Positions 55,886-64,000 of a stretch of 64,000 nt of DNA are shown piece after piece. A program made the position numbers and the translations under genes. Source of the stretch: Streptomyces sp. PsTaAH-137 (GTDB lineage: Bacteria > Actinomycetota > Actinomycetes > Streptomycetales > Streptomycetaceae); NCBI RefSeq assembly GCF_003259365.1, contig NZ_QLLY01000004.1:1-64000 (forward strand), given 5' to 3'. The notes beneath the pieces are model-generated. The model did not search any database and was not told where the DNA came from. It was given only the letters and a program-made list of their open reading frames with translations. Numbering within the stretch: position 1 is the first letter of the stretch; each line of letters opens with the position of its first letter.

Positions 55886-57049
55886 ATGATCCGGTTCGAG
55901 CACGTCAGCAAGCGGTACGCGGACGGCACCACTGCCGTCGACGACCTGTCCTTCGAGGTGAAGGAGGGCGAACTGGTCACGCTCGTCGGCCCGTCGGGCT
56001 GCGGCAAGACCACGACGATGAAGATGGTGAACCGGCTCATCGAACCCACCGAGGGCCGGATATTCCTCGACGGGGACGACATATCCGGTATCGACCCGGT
56101 GCAGTTGCGCCGCCGCATCGGATACGTCATCCAGCAGGTCGGCCTCTTCCCGCACAAGACCGTCCTCGACAACACGGCGACCGTGCCGCACCTCCTCGGC
56201 GTCAAGCGTGCCAAGGCCCGCGAGCGCGCCGCCGAACTCCTCGACCTGGTGGGCCTGGACCCGAAGGTCTTCGGCGACCGCTACCCCGAGCAGCTCTCCG
56301 GCGGACAGCGCCAGCGGGTGGGCGTGGCCCGGGCGCTCGCCGCGGACCCGCCGGTGCTGCTGATGGACGAGCCGTTCGGCGCGGTCGACCCGGTGGTCCG
56401 CGACCATCTCCAGACCGAGTTCCTGCGCCTCCAGCAGACGCTGAACAAGACCGTCCTGTTCGTCACGCACGACATCGAGGAGGCCGTCCGGCTCGGCGAC
56501 CGCATCGCCGTCTACGGACAGGGCCGCATCGAGCAGTACGACACCCCGCCGGCCGTCCTCGGCACCCCCGCGACCCCCTATGTGGCCGATTTCGTCGGCG
56601 CCGACCGCGGCCTGAAGCGGCTCTCCGTCACCCCCATCGAGGAGGGCGACCTGGAGCAGCCCCCCGTGGTCCACCTCGACGACCCGCTGCCCAGGGAGCT
56701 CGACGCACGCTGGGCCGTCGTGCTCGACGACGACAACAACCTGCACGGCTGGCTCTCCGCCGAGCACGCGCGCGAGGGCACCGGAAAGGGCGCCACGGTC
56801 CGCGACCGGGCCCGCCGCATGGAGGCCTGGCTGCCGGTCGGCGCCTCGCTCAAGCAGGCGTTCGCCACGATGCTCCAGCACGACGCGGGCTGGATCGCGG
56901 TCATCGACGAGGACAGCCAGGGCCGCTTCCTCGGCGTGCTCACCCCGGCCCGGCTGCACGAGGCCCTGCGCCGCTCCACCGCCGCGGACGCGCGGGCCAT
57001 CCCGCGCGCGGAGGTCGAACTGGAGACGGTCGCGCCGCTCCTCAAGTAG
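55886..57049 (+). CDS. Osmoprotectant ABC transporter ATP-binding protein with CBS domains
   Basis: 387-aa ATPase of the ProV/OpuCA class. Walker A GPSGCGKTTTMK (about 35), Q-loop in YVIQQVGLFPH, ABC signature LSGGQRQRVGVARALA, Walker B VLLMDEPFGAVDP, H switch FVTHDIEEA. The C-terminal 120 residues (about 265-385) fit a tandem CBS module, used in this class to sense ionic strength or, in several Gram-positives, c-di-AMP. Disposition: divergent from the permease/binding-protein genes. The link to DisA of this window is interesting but only an inference. Confidence 0.94.
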   Translation: MIRFEHVSKRYADGTTAVDDLSFEVKEGELVTLVGPSGCGKTTTMKMVNRLIEPTEGRIFLDGDDISGIDPVQLRRRIGYVIQQVGLFPHKTVLDNTATVPHLLGVKRAKARERAAELLDLVGLDPKVFGDRYPEQLSGGQRQRVGVARALAADPPVLLMDEPFGAVDPVVRDHLQTEFLRLQQTLNKTVLFVTHDIEEAVRLGDRIAVYGQGRIEQYDTPPAVLGTPATPYVADFVGADRGLKRLSVTPIEEGDLEQPPVVHLDDPLPRELDARWAVVLDDDNNLHGWLSAEHAREGTGKGATVRDRARRMEAWLPVGASLKQAFATMLQHDAGWIAVIDEDSQGRFLGVLTPARLHEALRRSTAADARAIPRAEVELETVAPLLK

Positions 57050-57066
57050 CCGTAGGGACCGAGGAT

Positions 57067-58167
57067 CTAGAGGCGTCGGCTCAGCCACTCCAGGGTCGCC
57101 GGGATCTCCCGCCGCCAGGTGTTGAAGTTGTGCCCACCGCTGTCGAGGACGATAGACGACACGCGCGTGGGCGCCTTCACCCGCCGGATGAAGTCGAGAG
57201 TCGCCCTGTAGTTGTGCTCGCCCTGCCTGCTGCTGGTCACCAGGAGCGAGGTCGCGGGCGGCGGCATGTCGTTCAGGTAGCGGTCCAGATCGGCCCGCTC
57301 GCGCGAGCGGGCGTTCCCGTGGAAGAGGTCGCCCGTCGTCGGGTCCTGGGCCGCCCGGTAGTACGGGGACAGGCCGGCGGCCGCTCCGAAGACGCCGGGG
57401 TGGTGCAGGGCCAGTTTCAGCGCACAGTAACCACCTGTGGAGTCGCCGACGACGCCCCACTTCCTCGCGGTCCTGTAGCGCGCCCCCACCTCCCGCGGCA
57501 GGTCCGTGGCGAAGAAGGTCTCCGTGCGCGGGCCGCCCGGGACGTCCACGCACTCGGTGTCGCGCGGCGGTGCCACGGTGGGCCGCAGCATCACCAGGAT
57601 CATCGGCCGCATCCGCCCTGCCGCCGCCAGCGCGTGGGCGGTCTGCGGATAGCGCAGCCCCCTGATCAGCGCCTCCGCGGTACCGGGATAGCCGGTCAGA
57701 ACGACGGACGCGGGAAACGTACGGCGCGCGTAGCGCGGCCGGAAGTACTCGGGCGGCAGATAGACGTAGGCGGGCGCCGCGATGTGGGACGTACGCCCGA
57801 CGATGTCGACCTTCTGCACCTGTCCTCCGACGGATGGCCGGGCCCCGCCGGACACCCCGACGTCCTGGGTGCCGACCACATGGACCGGCGCCCTGGTCCC
57901 GGCCACGTCGTGGTCGGTCACCACACCCTGCCCCTGCTCCTGCCCGAAGAGGTCCGCCCAGGTCGCGTAGAAGCCGTACGCGTGGTTCACGGCCAGGCCG
58001 ACCGCGGCGAACACCGCCACCTGCGTCGCGAACAGCAGTCCGACGCGCCCCATGACGGACCGCCACGACCGGTGCGCCAGACGCGGCCAGAACAGCACCG
58101 TGCCCGCGAACAGCACCACGGCGAGCAGGACCGCCGACGCGAGGACTTCATGGCTCGTGAGCCCCAT
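57067..58167 (-). CDS. Membrane-anchored alpha/beta-hydrolase (esterase D/antigen-85-like)
   Basis: 366-aa serine hydrolase. Three N-terminal hydrophobic segments (about 8-27, 38-60, and near 62) anchor it, leaving the enzyme domain outside. Nucleophile Ser in the elbow VVGDSTGGYCALKL (about 240), His in DSGGHNFNTWRRE near the end, acid residue between them; the fold matches the esterase/mycolyltransferase group. It is divergent from an aminoacyl-phosphatidylglycerol synthase gene. In other Gram-positives such synthases are paired with hydrolases that remove the amino acid from the lipid, which is a reasonable role here. Start ATG 58167 follows GGAAAGG. Confidence 0.87.
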   Translation of the reverse strand: MGLTSHEVLASAVLLAVVLFAGTVLFWPRLAHRSWRSVMGRVGLLFATQVAVFAAVGLAVNHAYGFYATWADLFGQEQGQGVVTDHDVAGTRAPVHVVGTQDVGVSGGARPSVGGQVQKVDIVGRTSHIAAPAYVYLPPEYFRPRYARRTFPASVVLTGYPGTAEALIRGLRYPQTAHALAAAGRMRPMILVMLRPTVAPPRDTECVDVPGGPRTETFFATDLPREVGARYRTARKWGVVGDSTGGYCALKLALHHPGVFGAAAGLSPYYRAAQDPTTGDLFHGNARSRERADLDRYLNDMPPPATSLLVTSSRQGEHNYRATLDFIRRVKAPTRVSSIVLDSGGHNFNTWRREIPATLEWLSRRL

Positions 58168-58331
58168 CGGACCTTTCCCATGGATGAGTTGACGCCGTCG
58201 GCCGAAAGACGCGGGGTCTTTTCGGTCCGGGAGTGAACCCGATTCCCGCTCACCCCGTCCTAGAGGGCGCAAGTCGCGGGATGCCGGACATGGCACCGCG
58301 TTCACGTTTCTCGCAGAACCACGGGAATGCG

Positions 58332-60164
58332 ATGTTCGCCAGGATAGATGCGGAAAACTCCCAGGGGGTTGCACGCCGGATGAGGCGCGCTGCGCGCGGC
58401 CCGCGCCCGGAGGCCGTACCGACTGTGATCGCCCGTGCCTGCCTCCTCGTCGGCCTCCTGGACATAGCGGCCGGCGCCTTCCCGCGCTTCCGGCACAGCC
58501 GGATGCACACCCTGGCGGAGGTGCTGCCCGGCACCCTCGGCCCGTTCGCCGCCGCCTTCGCGCTCAGCAGCGGCGTCCTGTTGCTGCTGCTCGCGCACGG
58601 CCTGCGGCGCCGCAAGCGGCGGGCCTGGCGGGCCGCCGTGGTGCTGCTGCCGATCGGCGCGTGCGCGCAGTTCGCGTACCGGCACTCCTTCGCGGGCGTC
58701 GTCATCCCGCTCCTGCTGCTGTGGCTCCTCGCCAAGCACCGCGCGCAGTTCGACGCGCTGCCCGACCCGCGCAGCCGCTGGCGGGCGCTGGCCAACTTCG
58801 TGGTCATGGGAGCCGGTTCGATCCTGATCGGGCTGCTCATCGTCAGCACCCACCCGCGCCGCCTGGTCGGCGACCCGAGCCTGGCGGACCGTCTGCAGCA
58901 CGTCCTGTACGGCCTGTTCGGCCTCGACGGGCCGCTCGACTACACAGGTAGTACCTCCCGCACGGTCGCCGTCTCGCTCGGCGCCCTCGGCATGGTCACC
59001 GCGCTCACCACGGTCTACTTCGCCTTCCGGCCCGAGCACCCGGCGGCCCGCCTCGCCCAGGACGACGAGAGCAGACTGCGGGCCCTGCTGGACCGGCACG
59101 GCGCCCGTGACTCACTCGGCCACTTCGCGCTCCGCCGCGACAAGGGCGTGGTGTTCTCGCCCAGCGGCAAGGCGGCGGTCTGCTACCGCGTGGTCTCCGG
59201 CGTAATGCTCGCCAGCGGCGACCCCATCGGCGACGTGGAGGCGTGGCCGGGCGCCATCGAGCGGTTCATGGACGAGGCGCGGGCCCACTCCTGGACCCCG
59301 GCCGTCATGGGCTGCTCCGAGACGGGCGGCGAGGTGTGGACCCGCGAGACCGGCCTGGACGCGCTGGAGCTGGGCGACGAGGCGGTGGTGGACGTCGCGG
59401 ATTTCGCCCTGACCGGCCGCGCGATGCGCAACGTGCGCCAGATGGTCAAGCGGATCGAGCGCGCCGGCTACGAGACCCGGGTCCGGCGCATCCATGACCT
59501 CGGCCCCGGCGAGCTGGACCGGGTCCGCCGCGCCGCCGACGACTGGCGCGGCACCGACACCGAGCGCGGCTTCTCCATGGCGCTGGGCCGCATCGGCGAC
59601 GCGGCCGACGGGGACTGTCTGATCGCCACGGCCCACAAGAGCGACCCCGCTTCATCGGGCGCCCCCGGCCCGTACGGCGACCTCAAGGCGGTGCTGCACT
59701 TCGTGCCCTGGGGCGACACCGGCGTCTCCCTCGACCTGATGCGCCGCGACCGCACCGCCGACCCGGGGATGAACGAGCTGCTGATCGTGGCCGCCCTCCA
59801 GGCCGCCCCGACGCTGGGGATCAGCCATGTCTCGCTCAACTTCGCGATGTTCCGCTCGGCACTCGCGCGGGGCGAGAAGATCGGCGCAGGACCCGTCCTG
59901 CGCGCCTGGCGCGGCCTGCTGGTCTTCCTGTCGCGCTGGTTCCAGATCGAGTCGCTGTACCGGTTCAACGCGAAGTTCCGCCCCCGCTGGGAGCCCCGCT
60001 TCGTCGTCTACCGCTCCTCGAAGGACCTCCCCCGGATCGGCTGGGCCGCCATGCGCGCGGAGGGGTTCGTGCACCTGCGCATGCCGGGGGTGCTGCGGCG
60101 CCGGGCACCGCAGCCGCGCCCGTGCGCCCACACCCGCCGGGAGGAGGAGGCCCACGCCGCCTGA
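58332..60164 (+). CDS. Aminoacyl-phosphatidylglycerol synthase (MprF/LysX-like, DUF2156)
   Basis: Transfers an amino acid, commonly lysine or alanine, from tRNA to phosphatidylglycerol, which lowers surface negative charge. Residues about 30-250 contain six or so membrane segments; the soluble DUF2156 catalytic domain occupies about 270-590 (LGHFALRRDKGVVFSPSGKAAVCY, then EKVYRFNAKF-like ESLYRFNAKFRPRWEPRFVVY). No lysyl-tRNA synthetase domain is fused, unlike mycobacterial LysX. Amino acid specificity is not predictable. Start ATG 58332 (610 aa) is a judgement: before it the third positions are A/T-rich, although GTG 58233 is also open. Confidence 0.87.
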   Translation: MFARIDAENSQGVARRMRRAARGPRPEAVPTVIARACLLVGLLDIAAGAFPRFRHSRMHTLAEVLPGTLGPFAAAFALSSGVLLLLLAHGLRRRKRRAWRAAVVLLPIGACAQFAYRHSFAGVVIPLLLLWLLAKHRAQFDALPDPRSRWRALANFVVMGAGSILIGLLIVSTHPRRLVGDPSLADRLQHVLYGLFGLDGPLDYTGSTSRTVAVSLGALGMVTALTTVYFAFRPEHPAARLAQDDESRLRALLDRHGARDSLGHFALRRDKGVVFSPSGKAAVCYRVVSGVMLASGDPIGDVEAWPGAIERFMDEARAHSWTPAVMGCSETGGEVWTRETGLDALELGDEAVVDVADFALTGRAMRNVRQMVKRIERAGYETRVRRIHDLGPGELDRVRRAADDWRGTDTERGFSMALGRIGDAADGDCLIATAHKSDPASSGAPGPYGDLKAVLHFVPWGDTGVSLDLMRRDRTADPGMNELLIVAALQAAPTLGISHVSLNFAMFRSALARGEKIGAGPVLRAWRGLLVFLSRWFQIESLYRFNAKFRPRWEPRFVVYRSSKDLPRIGWAAMRAEGFVHLRMPGVLRRRAPQPRPCAHTRREEEAHAA

Positions 60165-60220
60165 CGTCCCCGCGGGCCCACCGGGGCGGGGCACTCCCCA
60201 TCCGGCTCTAGGCTGGAAGC

Positions 60221-61084
60221 ATGAGCACGTCGCAGGTCCGCCGAGGCCACGTAGCCAATCTCCCCGTATGGGACCGCTGCGCGGTCATGGGAGTCGTCAA
60301 TGTGACCCCGGACTCGTTCTCGGACGGCGGCCACTGGTTCGACACCACCGCCGCGATCAAACACGGCCTCGACCTGGTCGCCGAGGGCGCCGACCTGGTG
60401 GACGTGGGCGGCGAGTCCACCCGCCCCGGCGCCGCCCGGGTCGACGAGGACGAGGAGCTCAAGCGCGTCATCCCCGTCGTGCGGGGCCTGGCCGCCGAGG
60501 GCGTCACGATCTCCGTCGACACCATGCGCGCCAGCGTGGCCGAGCAGTCCCTGGCCGCGGGCGCCGCCCTGGTCAACGACGTGAGCGGCGGCCTCGCCGA
60601 CCCCGCCATGGTCCCGGTCGTCGCCGCCGCAGGCGCCCCCTTCGTCGTCATGCACTGGCGCGGCTTCCTCGAAGGAGCCACCGTCCGGGGCACGTACGAC
60701 GACGTCGTCCCCGAGGTCGTCGACGAGCTGCACGCGCGCGTGCAGGCCATCATCGAGGGCGGCATCGCCCCCGAGCACATCGTCGTCGACCCCGGCCTCG
60801 GCTTCTCCAAGGAGGCCGAGCACGACCTCGCCCTCCTCGCCCACCTCGACGCGGTCCGCGCGCTCGGCCACCCGGTGCTGGTCGCGGCCTCCCGCAAGCG
60901 GTTCCTCGGCCGCGTACTGGCCGACGAGCAGGGCGCCCCGCCGCCCGCGCGCGAGCGCGACGCCGCCACCGCCGCCGTCTCCGCGCTGGCCGCCCAGGCC
61001 GGCGCCTGGGCCGTGCGCGTCCACGAGGTCCGGGCCACCGCCGACGCCGTCCGCGTGGCCCGCGCGGTCGAGGGAGCCCAGTGA
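60221..61084 (+). CDS. folP: Dihydropteroate synthase FolP
   Basis: Condenses 6-hydroxymethyl-7,8-dihydropterin diphosphate with p-aminobenzoate; the target of sulfonamides. 287 aa, normal length. Motifs: MGVVNVTPDSFSDGG (pterin/loop 1), DVGGESTRPGA (loop 2), VTISVDTMRA, LVNDVSGG, FVVMHWRG and VDPGLGFSKEAEHD, ending with the RKRFLG loop. The ATG at 60221 has a typical setting. It starts a folate gene cluster; the next gene overlaps it by 4 nt (GTGA). Confidence 0.97.
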   Translation: MSTSQVRRGHVANLPVWDRCAVMGVVNVTPDSFSDGGHWFDTTAAIKHGLDLVAEGADLVDVGGESTRPGAARVDEDEELKRVIPVVRGLAAEGVTISVDTMRASVAEQSLAAGAALVNDVSGGLADPAMVPVVAAAGAPFVVMHWRGFLEGATVRGTYDDVVPEVVDELHARVQAIIEGGIAPEHIVVDPGLGFSKEAEHDLALLAHLDAVRALGHPVLVAASRKRFLGRVLADEQGAPPPARERDAATAAVSALAAQAGAWAVRVHEVRATADAVRVARAVEGAQ

Positions 61085-61668
61085 CCGGCACCGACACCCA
61101 GGCCGTCGACACGGCCAACCGCTCCTTCTACGAGGCTCAGGAGCGCGGCGACTTCGAGGAGCTGACCTCGCTCTGGCTGGCACCCGAGGACGTCAGCTAC
61201 GCCGAGGACGCCGACCCGGACGACGCCGAGGACACCTCGATCCACTGCGTGCACCCGGGCTGGCCGGTGCTCACGGGCCGCGGCGAGGTGCTGCGCTCGT
61301 ACGCCCTGATCATGGCGAACACCGAGTACATCCAGTTCTTCCTGACGGATGTCCGGATCAGCGTGGTCGGCGACACCGCCATGGTCACCTGCACGGAGAA
61401 CATCCTCAGCGGCGGCCCCGCGCCCGAGGACAGCGACGAGCTGGGCCCGCTGGTCGGCCAGCGCGTCGTCGCCACGAACGTGTTCCGGCGCACCCGCGAC
61501 GGCTGGAAGCTGTGGTCCCACCACGCCTCCCCCGTGCTCGCGGAGTCGGACGACGAGACCGACGCCCTCGACGGCCTGATGGACGACGCGGACGGCACAG
61601 GCCCCACAGATCCCGCGGACGGCCCCGGGGACAGCGGCAACACGGACGGGGACGGGTCACCCGCCTGA
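61081..61668 (+). CDS. NTF2/SnoaL-like fold protein in the folate cluster
   Basis: 195-aa protein with the cone-shaped NTF2/SnoaL fold (about residues 8-150): DTANRSFYEAQERGDFEELTSLW at the start, VHPGWPVLTGRGEVLRSYALIM, then NVFRRTRDGWKLWSHHAS. Members act as enzymes or ligand binders; similar proteins are linked to ketosteroid isomerase-like activity, but here no catalytic set is obvious. The acidic tail is rich in Asp/Gly. GTG at 61081 overlaps the folP stop, so the gene is translated with folP. Its role in folate synthesis is unclear. Confidence 0.85.
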   Translation: MTGTDTQAVDTANRSFYEAQERGDFEELTSLWLAPEDVSYAEDADPDDAEDTSIHCVHPGWPVLTGRGEVLRSYALIMANTEYIQFFLTDVRISVVGDTAMVTCTENILSGGPAPEDSDELGPLVGQRVVATNVFRRTRDGWKLWSHHASPVLAESDDETDALDGLMDDADGTGPTDPADGPGDSGNTDGDGSPA

Positions 61669-61880
61669 GTGGGCGGACCCCCTCGAAAGGGCCGGAATCA
61701 CGCGCTCGTGGTTGGTTTTCCAGCCGCCTGGGTAGGGGCGGCTACCAGCCTCAGGCCTGTCTGTCCATAGCCCCCACGGGCAGGGGATGTCAGTGCTCGC
61801 AGGTAGATTCGATCGAGGCCGGTACGTCGACCGCACATCGACAGGACCGGCCCCTACCGACGACTGCAGGAGTGATTCGC
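61669..61880. other. Gap between NTF2-like gene and folB
   Basis: 212 bp with no supported gene. It has a possible -10 TAGATT (61804-61809) without a clear -35, and the partial symmetric word CCTGTCTGTCC. folB-folK-DUF3180 may have their own promoter here, separate from folP. Confidence 0.4.
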
Positions 61881-62240
61881 GTGGATCGTGTCGCGCTGCG
61901 CGGCCTCAAGGCCCGCGGGCACCATGGCGTCTTCCCCAAGGAGCGCGAGGAGGGGCAGACCTTCATCGTGGACCTGGTGCTCGGGCTGGACACCCGGGCC
62001 GCGGCGGCCGATGACGACCTGGCGAAGACCGTGCACTACGGCATCGTGGCCGAGGAGGTCGTGGCCGCCGTCGAGGGCGAGCCCGTCGACCTCATCGAGA
62101 CCCTGGCCCAGCGCATCGCCGACGCCTGCCTGAAGCACGAGGGAGTCCAGGAGGTCGAGGTCTGCGTCCACAAGCCGGACGCACCGATCACCGTGCCCTT
62201 CGACGACGTGACCGTCACCATCACCCGGAGCCGAGTATGA
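61881..62240 (+). CDS. folB: Dihydroneopterin aldolase FolB
   Basis: Splits dihydroneopterin to 6-hydroxymethyl-dihydropterin and glycolaldehyde (119 aa, usual length). Family residues: LRGLKARGHHGVFPKEREEGQTFIVD at the start with the conserved Glu, VHYGIVAEEVVAAVEG, LIETLAQRIAD, and the Lys/pterin site VCVHKPDAPI. The GTG at 61881 follows AGGAG by 8 nt; a longer form would run into the gap. It overlaps folK by 4 nt (ATGA). Confidence 0.95.
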   Translation: MDRVALRGLKARGHHGVFPKEREEGQTFIVDLVLGLDTRAAAADDDLAKTVHYGIVAEEVVAAVEGEPVDLIETLAQRIADACLKHEGVQEVEVCVHKPDAPITVPFDDVTVTITRSRV

Positions 62241-62836
62241 ACAAAACTCCGTTCGACCCGACCGTTCAGCCGGTACCGACCTCCGTGATGGAGCAGGTCG
62301 ACGCCGCTGACAGCACCCTGTCCAACCCCAAGCTGGCCGTGCTCTCCCTCGGCTCGAACCTGGGGAACCGCCTGGAGACCCTCCAGGGCGCCGTGGACGC
62401 CCTGGAGGACACCCCCGGCGTCCGCGTCAAGGCCGTCTCACCCGTCTACGAGACACAGCCCTGGGGCGTCGACCCCGACAGCCAGCCCTCGTACTTCAAC
62501 GCGGTGATCGTCCTCAAGACGACCCTCCCGCCCGACTCGCTCCTGGAGCGCGCCCACGCGGTCGAGGAGGCCTTCCACCGCGTCCGGGACGAGCACTGGG
62601 GCCCGCGCACCATCGACGTCGACATCGTCGCGTACGCGGACGTGGTCTCCGACGACCCGGTGCTGACCCTCCCCCACCCCCGGGCCCACGAGCGCGCCTT
62701 CGTGCTCGCGCCCTGGCACGACGTGGACCCCGAGGCACAGCTCCCCGGCCGCGGCCCGGTCACCGACCTGCTCGCCGCGGTGACCCGCGAGGGCGTGGCC
62801 GCCCGCGCCGACCTGGAACTCCGGCTGCCCGAGTAA
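62237..62836 (+). CDS. folK: HPPK, 6-hydroxymethyldihydropterin pyrophosphokinase FolK
   Basis: Pyrophosphorylates hydroxymethyldihydropterin using ATP, making the FolP substrate (199 aa). Motifs: VLSLGSNLGNRLETLQGAV, SPVYETQPWG, NAVIVLKTTL, the Mg-binding DVDIVAYAD in GPRTIDVDIVAYAD, and HPRAHERAFVLAPW. About 35 N-terminal residues precede the core and look disordered. The ATG overlaps the folB stop. Together with folB and folP it gives three consecutive folate steps. Confidence 0.96.
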   Translation: MNKTPFDPTVQPVPTSVMEQVDAADSTLSNPKLAVLSLGSNLGNRLETLQGAVDALEDTPGVRVKAVSPVYETQPWGVDPDSQPSYFNAVIVLKTTLPPDSLLERAHAVEEAFHRVRDEHWGPRTIDVDIVAYADVVSDDPVLTLPHPRAHERAFVLAPWHDVDPEAQLPGRGPVTDLLAAVTREGVAARADLELRLPE

Positions 62837-62911
62837 TCGTTAGGGTCTGATGGGCAGAGCCGTGCGGCCACGCACGGCTGACGGGCGACCGACGGGGATG
62901 AAGCAACCGCG

Positions 62912-63400
62912 ATGAAGCAACTGCGCATCAGAACTCTGGCCGGCCTCTTCGTGGCCGCCGGGGTGCTGTCCTGGGCGGGCGCCCGCCTGTGGAACTCGCT
63001 GGGCACCCTGCCCAGCGTTCCGCTGGCCGCGCCCATCGTGCTCGCGGTGATCGCCGTCGTCCTGCTGGCGACGGCCCTCTCCATCCGCTCCCGGCTGCGC
63101 GCCCAGCGCGAGCGCCGCCCCGGCGCCAAGGGCGTCGACCCGATGATGGCGGCCCGCGCGCTGGTCTTCGGCCAGGCCAGCGCACTGGTCGCGGCGCTCG
63201 TCGCCGGCATGTACGGCGGCACGGGCGTCTTCCTGCTGGAGGAGCTGGACATCCCGGTCCGCCGCGACCAGGCGATCTACGCCGGCTTCTCGGTCCTCGC
63301 CGGCATCGCCGTCATCGCGGCGGCCATCTTCCTGGAGCGCGTCTGCAAGCTCCCGGAGGACGACGACACGGACACGGAGGGCACCGCGCCGGTGGCGTGA
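62912..63400 (+). CDS. DUF3180 membrane protein
   Basis: 162 aa, four membrane segments (about 8-28, LAGLFVAAGVLSWAG; 35-58, APIVLAVIAVVLLATAL; 78-101, ALVFGQASALVAALVAGMYG; 120-142, YAGFSVLAGIAVIAAAIFL). The family is actinobacterial and stands next to folK in many genomes, but its function is not known. The loop RAQRERRPGAKGVDPMMAARALVFGQASALV is the conserved part. ATG at 62912. It is convergent with folE. Confidence 0.9.
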   Translation: MKQLRIRTLAGLFVAAGVLSWAGARLWNSLGTLPSVPLAAPIVLAVIAVVLLATALSIRSRLRAQRERRPGAKGVDPMMAARALVFGQASALVAALVAGMYGGTGVFLLEELDIPVRRDQAIYAGFSVLAGIAVIAAAIFLERVCKLPEDDDTDTEGTAPVA

Positions 63401-63402
63401 CG

Positions 63403-63420
63403 CGGGCCCGCACGGGCCCG
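63403..63420. terminator. Short hairpin between DUF3180 gene and folE
   Basis: Two copies of the self-complementary word CGGGCCCG, separated by CA, fill the 23-bp convergent gap. They can form a short stem and may end transcription from either side. Confidence 0.4.
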
Positions 63421-63423
63421 TGA

Positions 63424-64000
63424 TCACCTGCCGATGATCAGGCTCATCGCCTCGTTGCGCGTGGCCGGGTCACGCAGCTGCCCGCGCACCGCGGACGTGA
63501 TGGTCTTGGCGCCAGGCTTGCGCACCCCGCGCATCGTCATGCACATGTGCTCGCACTCGACGACCACGATGACGCCGCGCGGCTCCAGGATCTCCATGAG
63601 GGAGTCCGCGATCTGGGTCGTCAGCCGCTCCTGGACCTGGGGGCGGCGGGCGTAGACGTCGACGAGGCGGGCCAGCTTCGACAGGCCGGTGATCTTGCCG
63701 TCGGTGGACGGGATGTACCCGACGTGGGCCACGCCCACGAAGGGGACCAGATGATGTTCACAGCTGGACTGCACCTCGATGTCCTTCACCAAGACCATCT
63801 CGTCGTGGCCCAGGTCGAACGTCGTCGTCAGCACGTCCTCGGGCTTCTGCCACAGGCCGGCGAATATCTCCTTGTACGCCCGAGCCACCCGCGCCGGAGT
63901 CTCCCGGAGGCCCTCGCGGTCCGGGTCCTCGCCGACCGCGATGAGGAGTTCGCGCACGGCGCTCTCGGCCCGCTTCTCGTCGAACTCGCCGATCGAGCTC
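63424..64000 (-). CDS. folE: GTP cyclohydrolase I FolE (5' end outside window)
   Basis: Converts GTP to dihydroneopterin triphosphate, the first pterin step. The gene is cut by the window edge: from the last base the frame reads in-phase [20 protein letters not shown], so the true start lies beyond 64000. Zinc ligands and active-site residues are present: [36 protein letters not shown], and [17 protein letters not shown]. It is convergent with DUF3180 and would continue the folate gene block. In other Streptomyces ftsH lies next, not seen here. Confidence 0.96.
   Translation of the reverse strand, partial: SSIGEFDEKRAESAVRELLIAVGEDPDREGLRETPARVARAYKEIFAGLWQKPEDVLTTTFDLGHDEMVLVKDIEVQSSCEHHLVPFVGVAHVGYIPSTDGKITGLSKLARLVDVYARRPQVQERLTTQIADSLMEILEPRGVIVVVECEHMCMTMRGVRKPGAKTITSAVRGQLRDPATRNEAMSLIIGR

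Overview
This is a high-GC actinobacterial chromosome segment, almost certainly Streptomyces. Support: third-position G/C dominance in every gene, frequent GTG starts and 4-nt ATGA/GTGA overlaps, and blocks recognisable from the S. coelicolor core chromosome (radA-disA; mutY then sigE-cseABC; clpC / SCO3374-type gene / lsr2; DUF2520-panC-nadB-nadC-coaX; nuoD2; folP-folB-folK-DUF3180-folE). It reads as conserved core chromosome. I see no integrase, insertion sequence, prophage, CRISPR array or tRNA.

Layout. 1-440: promoters and leader of an rRNA operon transcribed leftwards out of the window (16S lies just beyond base 1). 635-9064: proC, an ABC-2 exporter pair with a leaderless, operator-bearing promoter, a methyltransferase, an SH3-type small protein, a membrane Ser/Thr kinase with a beta-propeller sensor, and ilvD. 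9144-19107: TetR/sugar-isomerase pair, Ppx/GppA phosphatase, a Cys-rich protein, a membrane-tethered sigma/anti-sigma/BACON fusion, radA, disA and a PAP2 phosphatase. 19456-24069: mutY and the cell-envelope stress operon sigE-cseA-cseB-cseC. 24070-24652: an intergenic array of a dispersed repeat. 24653-31134: DHA2 drug exporter with its divergent TetR, an M23 peptidase, and a large NACHT-LRR (NLR-like) protein. 31158-37489: clpC, SCO3374-type gene, lsr2, argA-type acetyltransferase, BlaI-type repressor and small membrane proteins. 37524-42943: a five-gene overlapping NAD/pantothenate/CoA operon. 43085-47658: PLP lyase, ArsR-type regulator and a NarL-type two-component pair. 47777-49930: an NDUFAF7-type methyltransferase overlapping tail-to-tail with an orphan NuoD. 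49962-57049: PH-domain membrane pair and an osmoprotectant ABC importer split over two divergent units. 57067-60164: an esterase divergent from an aminoacyl-phosphatidylglycerol synthase. 60221-64000: folate/pterin genes, ending in folE cut by the window edge.

How parts work together. Several blocks concern envelope integrity: SigE/Cse signalling, M23 hydrolase, PAP2 phosphatase, the lipid aminoacylation pair and osmoprotectant uptake. DisA would make c-di-AMP, which in Streptomyces links to cell-wall hydrolase control and osmotic balance, but I found no convincing c-di-AMP riboswitch here. The metabolic operons (NAD/CoA, folate, branched-chain amino acids) are ordinary housekeeping.

Most notable: (1) a short repeat (core CGCAGTTCCCCGCGCCCC) present at least 11 times, including two oppositely oriented tandem arrays that face each other around a terminator and a 23-bp perfect hairpin; (2) the NACHT-LRR protein, a candidate stand-alone anti-phage NLR; (3) the methyltransferase/NuoD2 overlap, where NuoD2 keeps the arginine corresponding to the one methylated by mammalian NDUFAF7; (4) the transmembrane sigma-like fusion beside radA-disA.
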